Shown here piece by piece: positions 24,877 to 33,228 of a stretch of DNA of 64,000 nt. This DNA comes from Variovorax paradoxus EPS (lineage in GTDB: Bacteria; Pseudomonadota; Gammaproteobacteria; Burkholderiales; Burkholderiaceae_C), in contig NC_014931.1 of NCBI RefSeq assembly GCF_000184745.1, positions 6,448,001-6,512,000 on the forward strand, read 5' to 3'. The first letter of the stretch is position 1. Every line of letters starts with the position of its first letter. A program made the translations under genes and the position numbers. Below the pieces are notes generated by a model. The model saw only the letters and a list, made by a program, of their open reading frames with translations, was not told where the DNA came from and did no database searches.

Positions 24877-25400
24877 CAGGAGTCCGTCTTAGGCCGGATG
24901 ACGAAGCTGCGGCGCGATGTCGGCTTGACGTCCTTCCCCGGGTTCAGGGCTTGAAGTTGCCGGAGCAATGCACCCGGCGCGGTCGATCCGACCTGGGCTG
25001 CCCCGTCCTCGTCGGACGATTGAGCTGCCGCGGCGTCAGGCTCTTGCGCGGACAGCGTCACCAGCACGGACCCGCCGTTCATCTTTCGGGTCGTCCACCC
25101 CTCGGGGACCTTCACGTCCGTGTCCTGGGACGACGCGTATTCCGGGCCCTCTTCCATGGCGTACACGGGGCCGCTCGAAGGCGGCGCATCGTCCCGCAGG
25201 TAGAAGGACGCCCCCAGCGCCGACAGAAGCTTCGCCAGGTGCTCGAGACCGACGGCACCGGGATTCGCCTCGATCTCCGCGATCCGGGCCTGGCTGACGC
25301 CGACGAGCGCGCCCGCTTGCGCCTGCGTCAGGCCACGTTTTTTTCGCAGCGCCTTCAGGTGGGGCCGCAGTTGATCGACGAAGCGAAGGGGATAGTCCAT
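24873..25400 (-). CDS. hipB: Type II antitoxin HipB-like, XRE-family DNA-binding protein
   Basis: 175 aa, twice the size of E. coli HipB (88 aa). N-terminal Cro/CI helix-turn-helix (LRKKRGLTQAQAGALVGVSQ, then ARIAEIEANPG), a HipB-like strand FYLRDD, and then an Ala/Ser/Asp-rich, probably disordered C-terminal extension of about 90 residues ending SFVIRPKTDSW. Start taken at 25400; upstream in-frame sequence overlaps the promoter. It should neutralise HipA and repress the operon through the array of dyads upstream. The long tail is unusual and may be the toxin-binding or proteolysis-prone part. Confidence 0.9.
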   Translation of the reverse strand: MDYPLRFVDQLRPHLKALRKKRGLTQAQAGALVGVSQARIAEIEANPGAVGLEHLAKLLSALGASFYLRDDAPPSSGPVYAMEEGPEYASSQDTDVKVPEGWTTRKMNGGSVLVTLSAQEPDAAAAQSSDEDGAAQVGSTAPGALLRQLQALNPGKDVKPTSRRSFVIRPKTDSW

Positions 25401-25409
25401 CTTGCAAGC

Positions 25410-25438
25410 AAGATATCGGCCCTGGCTTATTTTGTCAA
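25410..25438 (-). promoter_or_regulatory. Sigma-70 promoter of hipBA, near-leaderless
   Basis: Read on the minus strand: TTGACA (25438-25433), exactly 17 bp, TATCTT (25415-25410). The expected transcription start, six or seven bases on, falls at about 25403-25404, while the hipB ATG begins at 25400. No Shine-Dalgarno sequence lies between. Confidence 0.75.
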
Positions 25439-25513
25439 CATACAAGCTTTGACTTATTTTTGCTGATTACAAGCTTTGGCTTGTAAGAGCCAAAAACAAG
25501 CTTAGGCTTGTAA
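25413..25513. promoter_or_regulatory. Array of four hipBA operator dyads spaced exactly 27 bp
   Basis: The best site is the perfect palindrome TTACAAGC-TTTG-GCTTGTAA at 25467-25486. ACAAGC-TTAG-GCTTGT follows at 25496-25511, a degenerate site at 25440-25459 keeps ATACAAGC-TTTG, and a weak one at 25413-25432 keeps GCTTATTT. Their centres are 25422.5, 25449.5, 25476.5 and 25503.5. The weakest site covers the promoter spacer; the array ends just before the next gene's stop codon. Confidence 0.75.
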
Positions 25514-25520
25514 TTCACAG

Positions 25521-26498
25521 CTAGTCGATCTTTGCGCCCGACGCCTTCACCACCGCGCCCATCGCATCCCAGTCAGACCGCAGCAGCTTCTGGAACTCTT
25601 CCGCACTCTGGCTGCGCGGCTCCACGCCCAGGCGCTTGAAGCGCTCCTGGATCGCCGGATCGGCCAGCACCTTGTTGGCCGCGGCGTTGATGCGCTCGAC
25701 CTCCGCCTTGGGGGTGCCGGCCGGCGCCAGCAGCCCGATCCACGAGTCGAAGGCGTAGCCCGGCAGGCCGCTCTCGGCCACGGTCGGCAGCTTCGGCAGG
25801 AAGGGGCTGCGCGACTGGCCGGTGGAGGCGAGCAGCTTCATGCGCGCGTCGTCCTGAAAGCCCATCACCCCGATGCTCGAGGAGATGACCGCCTGCACCC
25901 GCCCCGCGAGCACTTCGTTGACGGCTTCGCCGGTCGATTTGGTCGGGATGTGCGTCATCTGCAAGCCCGCCTTCGCGAGGAACGACGCCATCGCCAGATG
26001 CGTCGCGCTGCCGTTGCCCGCCGAGGCGTAGTTGTACTTGCCCGGGTTGGCCTTGACCTCCTTGATGAAGTCGGCCGTATTCGACACGTTCATCCCGCTC
26101 GCCACCGCCAGCACATAGCCCGCGTTGCCCACATTCGCCACGCCGACGAAATCCTTCAACGGGTCATAGGACAGCTTGCTGTACAGAAAGGCCGCGATGT
26201 TGTGGCTCGCAGCCGCGAGCACCAGCGTGCTGCCATCGGCCGGCGCCTTGGCCGCGACCGCCGCGCCCACGGTGCCGCCCGCGCCGGCGCGGTTCTCGAC
26301 GATGGCGCTCGCATTGAGCGCCGCACCCAGCTCGTTGTTGAAGGCGCGCGCCACCGTGTCCTGCACGGCGCCGGTGCCGAAGGGCACGATGATGTGGATC
26401 ACGCGCTGCTGTGCGTGGGCACCAAGGCCGAAGCTGCAGAGGGCCACGGCGGCTGCAACCGCAGCCATCGAACGTCGGGTGAACAAGGTGGAAGTCAT
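25521..26498 (-). CDS. Bug-family periplasmic substrate-binding protein (tripartite tricarboxylate transporter type)
   Basis: 325 aa from the ATG at 26498; starts at 26516 or 26519 would lengthen the signal peptide by 6-7 residues. Signal peptide MTSTLFTRRSMAAVAAAVAL to about residue 30, with a cleavage site near AHAQ. The mature part opens IHIIVPFGTGAVQDTVARAF and continues VENRAGAGGTVGA, standard TctC/Bug landmarks. No TctA/TctB membrane genes are nearby, as usual for orphan Bug proteins. It follows the M20 amidohydrolase by 41 bp on the same strand, so it may bind that enzyme's substrate. Its 3' end abuts the hipBA operators. Confidence 0.9.
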   Translation of the reverse strand: MTSTLFTRRSMAAVAAAVALCSFGLGAHAQQRVIHIIVPFGTGAVQDTVARAFNNELGAALNASAIVENRAGAGGTVGAAVAAKAPADGSTLVLAAASHNIAAFLYSKLSYDPLKDFVGVANVGNAGYVLAVASGMNVSNTADFIKEVKANPGKYNYASAGNGSATHLAMASFLAKAGLQMTHIPTKSTGEAVNEVLAGRVQAVISSSIGVMGFQDDARMKLLASTGQSRSPFLPKLPTVAESGLPGYAFDSWIGLLAPAGTPKAEVERINAAANKVLADPAIQERFKRLGVEPRSQSAEEFQKLLRSDWDAMGAVVKASGAKID

Positions 26499-26539
26499 CG
26501 TTGTGGCCGCTTTCATCATCGTCAACAGGAAAGAAAAAT

Positions 26540-27745
26540 TCAGGTGCCCGACGGCAGCCAGCGCTGCACCAGCTTCACGAAGTAGCTGGCACCGATCGGA
26601 ATGATCTCGTCGTTGAAATCGAACGAGGTGTTGTGAATGATGCAAGGGCCGGGCCCGTGGCCATCGAGCCGGTGGTCGCCGTCGCCATTGCCGAGAAACG
26701 CATAGCAGCCGGGCCGCGCGAGCAGCATGTGCGCGAAGTCTTCCGCGCCCATCACGGCGGGGAAGTTGTCGGTGACCATGTCGTCGCCCACCACCTCGCG
26801 CATCACGCCCGCGGCAAAACGCGCTTCGGCCGGATGGTTCACCGTCGGCGGCGAGGAGCGATTGAAATACACCTCGGCCGTGCAGCCATGCGCCGCCGCC
26901 ACGCCGGCCGCCACTTCGCGCAGCCGCGCCTCGATCTTGTCGATGGCCTCGATGGAGAAGGTGCGGATCGTGCCGCCGACCGTCGCCACATCGGGAATCA
27001 CATTCGGCGCATCCGAGCCCTGCAGTTGCGTGACCGCGAGCAGTGCGCGCTCGGTGCTGGGAATGGTGCGCGCCACGATGGTCTGCAGTTGCTGCGCGAG
27101 CGTGACCACCGCGGCCACCGGGTCGATGCCCGTGTGCGGCATCGAGGCGTGCGTGCCGCGCCCGCGCACGGTGATCTTGTAGGTGTTGCTCGACGCCATC
27201 AACGCGCCTTCGTTGAGCGCGAAGCGGCCCACGTCGCCGACCGGAAAGTTGTGCAGCCCGAAGACCGCATCGCACGGAAAGCGCTCGAAGAGCCCCTCGT
27301 CGATCATCTTCTTGGCGCCGGCCTTGCCCATCTCCTCGGCGGGCTGGAAGATGAAATGCACGGTGCCGTCGAAATCATCCGGCCCTTGCTGCGACAGATG
27401 CCAGGCGGCAGCCAGCAGCATCGTCGTGTGGCCGTCGTGGCCGCAGGCGTGCATGCGGCCGGGGTTGGTCGATTTGTGGGCGAAGTCGTTGGCTTCGTGC
27501 AGCGGCAGCGCGTCCATGTCGGCGCGCAGGCCGATGGTGCGCGAGCCCGTGCCCTTGCGCAGCACGCCGACGAGGCCCGTGCCCGCGATGCCGCGGTGCA
27601 CCTCGATGCCCCATTCCGTGAGCAGGTTCGCGACCTTCTCGGAAGTGCGGTGTTCCTCGAAACCCAGTTCGGGATGCGCGTGGATGTCGCGTCGGATGTC
27701 TACGAAGCGGGCGGCGTTGCTGGCGAAAGCGTCGACGATGTTCAT
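26540..27745 (-). CDS. M20-family amidohydrolase (hippurate hydrolase/N-acyl amino acid hydrolase type)
   Basis: 401 aa zinc/manganese-dependent peptidase-like hydrolase. Metal ligands and catalytic residues are visible in RADMDALP, MHACGHDGHTTMLL, FQPAEE and the late NTSFDFNDEIIPIGA with the preceding MGAEDFAHM. The dimerisation (lid) domain occupies about residues 185-300. No signal peptide, therefore cytoplasmic. Likely cleaves an N-acyl or indole-acetyl type amide of an amino acid; the exact substrate is open. Paired with the Bug binding protein downstream. Confidence 0.92.
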   Translation of the reverse strand: MNIVDAFASNAARFVDIRRDIHAHPELGFEEHRTSEKVANLLTEWGIEVHRGIAGTGLVGVLRKGTGSRTIGLRADMDALPLHEANDFAHKSTNPGRMHACGHDGHTTMLLAAAWHLSQQGPDDFDGTVHFIFQPAEEMGKAGAKKMIDEGLFERFPCDAVFGLHNFPVGDVGRFALNEGALMASSNTYKITVRGRGTHASMPHTGIDPVAAVVTLAQQLQTIVARTIPSTERALLAVTQLQGSDAPNVIPDVATVGGTIRTFSIEAIDKIEARLREVAAGVAAAHGCTAEVYFNRSSPPTVNHPAEARFAAGVMREVVGDDMVTDNFPAVMGAEDFAHMLLARPGCYAFLGNGDGDHRLDGHGPGPCIIHNTSFDFNDEIIPIGASYFVKLVQRWLPSGT

Positions 27746-27841
27746 GGCGGGTGGAGCTGCGGGAGTCGTTCGAAGCGAACGATTCTGGCGCAGCCGCCCA
27801 CCGGGCGCACGCTGGTTTGCTCTGGGTCTGCGGTGCCCGGA

Positions 27842-28687
27842 TCAGCCCAGCCGGCCTTCCTGCCGCAGCGTCGCGCCGATGCGGCGGATCTCCGCCTCGC
27901 CCTGGTCCAGCGTCGCGCGGCTCGTGTGCACCGAGTAGTGGCCCATCACGAGTTCGTGTGGATGCTTCACCGCCGAGCCGAGCACGAACGACGTGTCGCC
28001 GCGCGCCACGAAATCGATGGCCTCACCGGACTCCTCGAACACCGCGAGTTCGCCGGTGTCGACGGGCCCACCCGCATCGAGCCGCCCCGCGTTCACCGCG
28101 ACCCAGCCGATCGTGTGGCCAGCCGGCGGCGTGTAGCGCCAGCGTTCGCCGTCCTTCAATTCCACCGCCAGATAGTTCATCGGCGCCGGTGCGGGAATGG
28201 CGCTCTGCGCCGCGCCGTAGCGACCGAGCAGCACGCGCGCCGGACCCTCCTGCGGCACCTGCGAAGGCGCGAGATAGATGCTTTGCGCCGGCGCGTTTTC
28301 TTCCGACGCCGGCAGCGCCACCCAGAGCTGGAAGCCGCGCACGCGCTTCACGCCCGGCGCGGGCGCGCCCGTGTGCCACACGCCGTTGCCCGCGCGCATC
28401 CACTCGACGCCGCCGCCGCGCAGCACGCCCTGTTCGCCGGTCGTGTCTTCGTACAGCGTGTCGCCTTCGATCAGCCAGGTCAGCGTGGCAATGCCCGAGT
28501 GCGGGTGCATGCCGAAGCCCTTGTGGCCGCCGCCGACATCGAAGCCGAACAGGTCCAGGAACACGAAGGGTTTCAGGAATTCGCCCAGGTCGCCCGGGCT
28601 CATGAGCCGCGTGATCGGCCCGTGTTGCGCGCCGCGCGTGCGGTAGACGATGGCGCGGGCTTCGGTGGCAACAACAGCGGCGGTCAT
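27842..28687 (-). CDS. Pirin family protein
   Basis: 281 aa bicupin. The iron-binding motif of the first cupin is in FGMHPHSGIATLTWLIEG, and RGGGVEWMRAGNGVWHTG contains the later ligands. Bacterial pirins include quercetin 2,3-dioxygenases and redox-linked metabolic regulators. The start overlaps the stop of the FMN reductase gene by ATGA, suggesting a two-gene stress or quinone/flavonoid-related operon controlled by the divergent LysR. Function beyond a metal-binding cupin is not established here. Confidence 0.9.
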   Translation of the reverse strand: MTAAVVATEARAIVYRTRGAQHGPITRLMSPGDLGEFLKPFVFLDLFGFDVGGGHKGFGMHPHSGIATLTWLIEGDTLYEDTTGEQGVLRGGGVEWMRAGNGVWHTGAPAPGVKRVRGFQLWVALPASEENAPAQSIYLAPSQVPQEGPARVLLGRYGAAQSAIPAPAPMNYLAVELKDGERWRYTPPAGHTIGWVAVNAGRLDAGGPVDTGELAVFEESGEAIDFVARGDTSFVLGSAVKHPHELVMGHYSVHTSRATLDQGEAEIRRIGATLRQEGRLG

Positions 28688-29271
28688 GCTGCCTCCCTCG
28701 CTGTCTTCAGCGCACGGGTCCACCACGCGAGGTCGTCCAGCATGCCGGTGGCGGCCTGCGCGAGGTGCGGGAAGTCGTCGAAGCTCTTGCCCTGCTGCCA
28801 GATGCCGAGGAACTCGACCATGCCGATGTGCACGGCATTGCGCACCGGCGCCATCTGCATCTCGACCGCGACCAGCCGCAGCTGCTCCACCGCGCGCGCC
28901 GCGCCCACGCCGCCGTAGCCGACGAAGCCGATCGGCTTGCGGATGAATTCCTTGTAGGCCCAGTCGATCGCGTTCTTCAGCACCGCGCTCGGGCCGTGGT
29001 TGTATTCGGGCGTGACGACGATGAGCCCGTCGAAGGTGGCGAGCTTGGCCTGCCAGCGCTGCGCGGCCTCGTTCTTCACCGGGCCCCAGGCGGGCGCGCC
29101 GGCTTCGTTGAAGAAGGGCAGCGGGTGGTCGCGCAGGTCGACCAACTCGAAGGCGAGGTCGGTGCGCTGTTTCGCGATGTCGTGGATCCACTGCGCGGGC
29201 TTCTCGCCGAAGCGGCCTTCGCGGGTCGAGCCGAGCACGATGCCGATCAGAGGTTTTTGCTGTGGGGTCAT
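28684..29271 (-). CDS. NADPH-dependent FMN reductase/quinone reductase
   Basis: 195 aa flavodoxin-like protein. The phosphate loop GSTREGRFGEK and the flavin-contact segment TPEYNHGPSAVLKNAIDW are diagnostic of the FMN_red family (ChrR/YieF/ArsH relatives). Reduces FMN or quinones with NAD(P)H, commonly protecting from oxidative or electrophile stress. AGGAG lies upstream of its ATG. First gene of the pair with pirin and divergent from LysR at 29398, a classical LysR-target arrangement. Confidence 0.93.
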   Translation of the reverse strand: MTPQQKPLIGIVLGSTREGRFGEKPAQWIHDIAKQRTDLAFELVDLRDHPLPFFNEAGAPAWGPVKNEAAQRWQAKLATFDGLIVVTPEYNHGPSAVLKNAIDWAYKEFIRKPIGFVGYGGVGAARAVEQLRLVAVEMQMAPVRNAVHIGMVEFLGIWQQGKSFDDFPHLAQAATGMLDDLAWWTRALKTAREAA

Positions 29272-29336
29272 GGGGTACTCCTGAATGGGTGGGAAGGCGG
29301 CTGCAAGGCCATGACCTCAAGGTTAGGGTCGCCCCC

Positions 29337-29381
29337 ATTGATCGACTAGACGGTAGAGTCGGATTGCACTCGTCCATCAAT
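29337..29381. promoter_or_regulatory. LysR-type binding region between FMN reductase and lysR genes
   Basis: The dyad CGACT-N9-AGTCG (29343-29361) is a LysR-box-like interrupted palindrome, and it is flanked by ATTGAT (29337-29342) and ATCAAT (29376-29381). All sit within the 126-bp gap between the divergent genes. Confidence 0.5.
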
Positions 29382-29397
29382 CGAAGGAATCAGCCAC

Positions 29398-30327
29398 ATG
29401 CTCGACCTCAACCACATCGCCATGTTTGTGCAGGTGGTGCGCCACGGCAGCTTTGCCGAAGCCGGCCGCCGGCTCGGCCTGCCGCCCAACACGGTGAGCC
29501 GGCGCATCCAGGAGCTCGAGGCGCAACTGGGCACTCGGCTGATGCAACGCTCGACCCGCAAGCTCACGCTCACGAGCGCCGGGCAGGCGTTTCACGAACG
29601 CTGCGCAGGGTCGGTCGATGGGCTCGTCGAAGCCGGGCAGGCGCTGATCACCGGCAGCCAAGAGCCCAGCGGGCTCGTGCGCGTGGCGGCGACGGCGGAT
29701 TTCTTCGACTTCTTCCCGATGGAGTGGGTGGCGGAGTTCCTGGCGGCGAATCCGCTGGTGCGCGTCGATTTCGTGCTGAGCGACGCGAAGGCCGACCTGA
29801 TCGCCGATCAGATCGACGTGGCGTTCCGCGGCGGCGAGCTGCCGGATACAGGCTATGTCGGCCGCAAGTTGTTGGGGCCACGCACGGACGGCTTGGTGGC
29901 GAGCCCCGCGTACATCGCCGCGCGCGGCGCGCCTGCGACGCTGCGGGATCTGACGGATCACGACTGCGTGACGGCGGCGCATCCGAGCGGGCGTGCGACG
30001 TGGCGGATGACGGGGCCGGACGGGGTGGAGGAGGAAGTGCAGGTCAGCGGGCGCTTCAGCGGGAATACGGCGCAGGCGCTGAGGAGGGCGGCGGTGGCCG
30101 GGCTTGGCATTGCGCTGTTGCCGCCGTCGATGGGACGGCTGGATGTGGAGGCCGGGCGGCTGGTGCCGGTGCTGCCGCAGTACCAGCGCACGGGGCAGGG
30201 GTTGAGCGTGCTGTATCCGAGTCGGAAGCATCTGCCGTTGGCGGTTTCGGCGTTTATCGGGATGGTGATGGAGAGGCTCAGTACCGAAGAGACGCTTCCG
30301 GCAGCGTTCAAGTCGTGGAAGACCTAG
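29398..30327 (+). CDS. LysR-family transcriptional regulator
   Basis: 309 aa. N-terminal winged helix (HIAMFVQVVRHGSFAEAGRR, LGLPPNTVSRRIQELEAQLG) and a C-terminal LysR substrate domain of the CrgA/AphB-like subgroup (FDFFPMEWVAEFLAANPLVRV). Divergent from the FMN reductase-pirin pair, which it most likely regulates in response to a small effector, perhaps a quinone or aromatic electrophile; that effector is inference. slyD follows by 37 bp on the same strand and might be co-transcribed by read-through. Confidence 0.93.
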   Translation: MLDLNHIAMFVQVVRHGSFAEAGRRLGLPPNTVSRRIQELEAQLGTRLMQRSTRKLTLTSAGQAFHERCAGSVDGLVEAGQALITGSQEPSGLVRVAATADFFDFFPMEWVAEFLAANPLVRVDFVLSDAKADLIADQIDVAFRGGELPDTGYVGRKLLGPRTDGLVASPAYIAARGAPATLRDLTDHDCVTAAHPSGRATWRMTGPDGVEEEVQVSGRFSGNTAQALRRAAVAGLGIALLPPSMGRLDVEAGRLVPVLPQYQRTGQGLSVLYPSRKHLPLAVSAFIGMVMERLSTEETLPAAFKSWKT

Positions 30328-30364
30328 CTCCAACGGCGAATCGATTTCCACAGAAAATGCCCCG

Positions 30365-30841
30365 ATGAAAATCGAAAAAGACACCGTCGTCACCCTCAAG
30401 TACAAAGTCTCCGACGCCCAGGGCAAGCTCATCGAGGCCAGCCCCGAGCCGATGGCCTACCTGCATGGCGGCTACGAGAACACCCTGCCCAAGATCGAGG
30501 AAGCGCTCGACGGCAAGGAAAAGGGTTATCAGACCGTTCTGAATCTCTCCCCCGAAGACGCCTTCGGCCAGCGCGACGAGGCGCTGGTGCGCACCATCCC
30601 CAAGACCGAATTTCCGCCGGGCGTGAAGGTGGGCGGGCAGCTTCAGGGCCGGCTCGACGACGGCACCGAGCACGTCTTCACCGTGACCAAGATCAAGGGC
30701 CCGGTCGTGCTGCTCGACGGCAACCATCCGTGGGCCGGCAAGGCGCTGAAGTTCAGCCTCCAGGTGACGGACGTGCGTGCGGCGCTGCCGGTGGAGATCG
30801 AGCACCGGCATGTGCACGGTGCGCACGGGCACCATCACTGA
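30365..30841 (+). CDS. slyD: FKBP-type peptidyl-prolyl isomerase, SlyD-like
   Basis: 158 aa. FKBP core (VVTLKYKVSDAQGKLIEASPE, LHGGYENTLPKIEEALDGKEKG) with the insert-in-flap domain carrying chaperone function (LSPEDAFGQRDEALVRTIPK). The C-terminus is a short metal-binding histidine stretch, HRHVHGAHGHHH, milder than E. coli SlyD but of the same type and linked to nickel handling. Cytoplasmic. ATG preceded by a modest ribosome site. The CHAD gene converges 9 bp downstream. Confidence 0.93.
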   Translation: MKIEKDTVVTLKYKVSDAQGKLIEASPEPMAYLHGGYENTLPKIEEALDGKEKGYQTVLNLSPEDAFGQRDEALVRTIPKTEFPPGVKVGGQLQGRLDDGTEHVFTVTKIKGPVVLLDGNHPWAGKALKFSLQVTDVRAALPVEIEHRHVHGAHGHHH

Positions 30842-30850
30842 GATCGAAAG

Positions 30851-32479
30851 TCAGCGGGCGCCCGCCGCCTTCTTCCAAAACCGCGGCGCCTCTTCAATCC
30901 CGCCCAGCGCCTTGCGGCATGCCTTCGCATGGACCGCATGCCTCGCACTGAACCATCCCACCGCAAACCACGCGCGCCCATCGCGCGCCGTGGCTTCGCG
31001 ATAGAGCGCGAGCGCGACGGCTTCGTCGTTGAATTCGCCCAGCGCGTCCTGCGCGGGGCGCAGGTGCTTCAGGTAGTGCTCGGCGGCTGATGACGACGTC
31101 GACTTTCCTTCCGCATCGAAAAGCGGCGCGACGAACTCGGCGAGGTAGCGCAGGCGCTTGAGCCGCTTGCGCACGCGGTGCTGGCTTTCGGTGTCGAGCG
31201 ACTCGAAGCGCTTGCCGTCGCGCACCGCCTGTTTGTGCAGGTGCTGGAGGCGCTTGCGCAGGAGGCGGCGGGCGTCGTTCAAGCTCATCGAGGTCGGCGT
31301 CGGAGGAGTTGCGGCGTCTTCGGCCTTCGGCGCAATTTCTACTGGCGGCGCTGCCGCGGTGAACCCGATCAGCGAAACCAGCACCGATTGAAACGCCGGC
31401 GCACGCACGACATCGCCGGACGACCGCACATCGGCGGCCGCATCGTCACCGCCACCCGCCAGCGGATCGAACTCCGGCGCGCCCGCTTCGCGCAGTTGCG
31501 GCTGCGCCAGCTTCACCACCTGTTCGCGGTCGCGCAGATCGCCGAGCGCACGGAAGGCCTCGACCAGCGGCGGCTCCCATCCGGCCGCATCGAAAAGACC
31601 GCTGCCCGCATCGAGCCCCGCCAGTTCGCGCAGCGCGGTGCGCAGGCGCCGGATGCCGATGCGCAGCTGGTGGATCTGCTCTTCATCGGTGCTGCCCGCC
31701 GCGATCTCGCTCGCGTTGGGCAGCATCTGCGCGAGGCACGACGCGACGATGGCTTGCTGGATCGCGCGGCCGTCGAGCGTGTCCTTGCCTTCGGGAAAGC
31801 GCGGCGTCTCGGCCTTCACGGCCGGCACGACCTCGACCTTCGCCAGCAGCCGCGCGCCGCGCTCGGCCTTGGACACGGTGCTGAACCACAGCCCGTGCTG
31901 CTGCGACCACCGGCGCGCGAGCGCAACGAGCCCCTGCACGTCGCCGCGCTTGAGTTCGAGCTCCAGCTCGCACACGGGCGATTCGCACTGCTCGGGCGTG
32001 CCCGCGTAAGCCACGACCTTGCCGACATCGAGCGCCATCTCCACGACCGCGCCGCCGGGCCCGGTGACGCGCACGTCGCGCGTGAGCCGCACGATGTCGG
32101 TGGACTGCCGCTCGACCAGCGGCGCAGCACCGCTCGCGGCCAGCACCTTGGCGAGGCGGTCGCCCACGGGCGTGCCCTGGTGGCGCTGCGGGTCGATGGC
32201 CGGCAACGCACCGCTTGTGGCGGCGGTGCCGAGGTCGACGTTGTGCTCCAGCCGGTGCAGCGCGTTGTCGCCCGTCGCCTTGACGGTCTGCACCCAGCGC
32301 CGCCCCTCCTTGCGCAGCCGCAGCACGATGCCCTCGGCGGCGAGCGCCTGGTCAGCGGTGTCGAAATAGCGCGCCTGCAGGCGGGTGCGCACGACGGTGC
32401 CGCGCCGCAGCGCGGTCTCTACGGCCTTGAGCCGGTCGGGCGGGATCTGAAACTTGAACTCGATTTCCATGGCGGCCAT
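30851..32479 (-). CDS. CYTH and CHAD domain-containing protein
   Basis: 542 aa. AGGAGG nine bases upstream selects the ATG at 32479. The CYTH (triphosphate tunnel) domain covers about residues 4-210 and begins with the hallmark EIEFKF; conserved arginine/lysine strands such as VLRLRKEGRRWVQTVKAT line a triphosphate tunnel. The CHAD domain, about 255-535, consists of helical repeats with conserved histidines (EEQIHQLRIGIRRLRTALREL first, later SQHRVRKRLKRLRYLAEF) and binds polyphosphate. An Ala/Pro-rich linker of about 60 residues interrupts the CHAD half. Predicted inorganic triphosphatase associated with polyphosphate granules. Confidence 0.92.
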   Translation of the reverse strand: MAAMEIEFKFQIPPDRLKAVETALRRGTVVRTRLQARYFDTADQALAAEGIVLRLRKEGRRWVQTVKATGDNALHRLEHNVDLGTAATSGALPAIDPQRHQGTPVGDRLAKVLAASGAAPLVERQSTDIVRLTRDVRVTGPGGAVVEMALDVGKVVAYAGTPEQCESPVCELELELKRGDVQGLVALARRWSQQHGLWFSTVSKAERGARLLAKVEVVPAVKAETPRFPEGKDTLDGRAIQQAIVASCLAQMLPNASEIAAGSTDEEQIHQLRIGIRRLRTALRELAGLDAGSGLFDAAGWEPPLVEAFRALGDLRDREQVVKLAQPQLREAGAPEFDPLAGGGDDAAADVRSSGDVVRAPAFQSVLVSLIGFTAAAPPVEIAPKAEDAATPPTPTSMSLNDARRLLRKRLQHLHKQAVRDGKRFESLDTESQHRVRKRLKRLRYLAEFVAPLFDAEGKSTSSSAAEHYLKHLRPAQDALGEFNDEAVALALYREATARDGRAWFAVGWFSARHAVHAKACRKALGGIEEAPRFWKKAAGAR

Positions 32480-32556
32480 GATGCCCCGCCTCCTTCGTCC
32501 CAAACGCAATCCCCCGGGGGCCGGATCGGACAAAAACAAAGATCCGAAAAATCATG

Positions 32557-32601
32557 TGGACACCGTCCATTTTCTTTGATATCTTTTGTGGACGGCGTAC
32601 A
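32557..32601. promoter_or_regulatory. Tandem dyads upstream of the VOC gene
   Basis: TGGAC-ACC-GTCCA (32557-32569, perfect) and TGGAC-GGC-GTACA (32589-32601, one mismatch) have centres 32 bp apart around an AT-rich spacer. Sites of this shape are typical of TetR-family repressors; no tetR gene lies in the window. Confidence 0.5.
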
Positions 32602-32651
32602 CAACACCGGCAAACCTCCAGATCCAACCCTTCATCGACACAGGAAACACC

Positions 32652-33074
32652 ATGGCCAACAAGCAGATCTTCGTGAATCTCCCCGTCAAGAACCTCGAGA
32701 AGACCAAGGCGTTCTTTGCCGCACTGGGCTACACCTTCAACGCGCAGTTCACCGACGCCAACGCCGCCTGCATGGTGATCGAGAAGGACAGCATCTTCGC
32801 GATGCTGCTGGTCGAGGACTTCTTCAAGACCTTCACGACCAAGAGCATCACCGACACGAGCACGAGCACCGAGGTGCTGGTGTGCCTTTCGTGCGAGAGC
32901 CGCGCCGAGGTCGACGCGTTGGTCGCCAAGGCCGTTGCCGCCGGCGGCACCACGCCGCGCGAACCGCAGGACTACGGCTTCATGTACGGCCACGGCTTCC
33001 AGGACATCGACGGCCACCTCTGGGAGCTGATGTACATGGACCCCAACGCCGTCGTGACGCACCAGAACGCGTAA
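32652..33074 (+). CDS. VOC (glyoxalase/bleomycin resistance-like) family protein
   Basis: 140 aa, one VOC module pair. Begins KQIFVNLPVKNLEKTKAFFA and ends FQDIDGHLWELMYMDP, the standard first and last strands; the final Glu of GHLWEL is the usual metal-ligand position. Members range from glyoxalase and dioxygenases to drug-binding proteins. The ATG is preceded by AGGAAA. Two TetR-like dyads lie upstream, so it seems inducible. Enzymatic activity cannot be assigned. Confidence 0.9.
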   Translation: MANKQIFVNLPVKNLEKTKAFFAALGYTFNAQFTDANAACMVIEKDSIFAMLLVEDFFKTFTTKSITDTSTSTEVLVCLSCESRAEVDALVAKAVAAGGTTPREPQDYGFMYGHGFQDIDGHLWELMYMDPNAVVTHQNA

Positions 33075-33228
33075 CGCCGCGGGCGCAAGGACAAGCGCGA
33101 TGCCCATCGTTCCATACGCGCTCTTCACTGTTGCAGGCAAGGCCCCTACCGGAAGACGGCGGCGGCCCGATATTCCTGGCACTGGCACGGCATCATCGGC
33201 CGAGCTCCCCATGAAAAGGAATTTCGAC

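Noticed and set aside
33075..33228. Possible small gene between VOC and pirin genes
   Set aside because: Open frames here lack a ribosome site and recognisable sequence.
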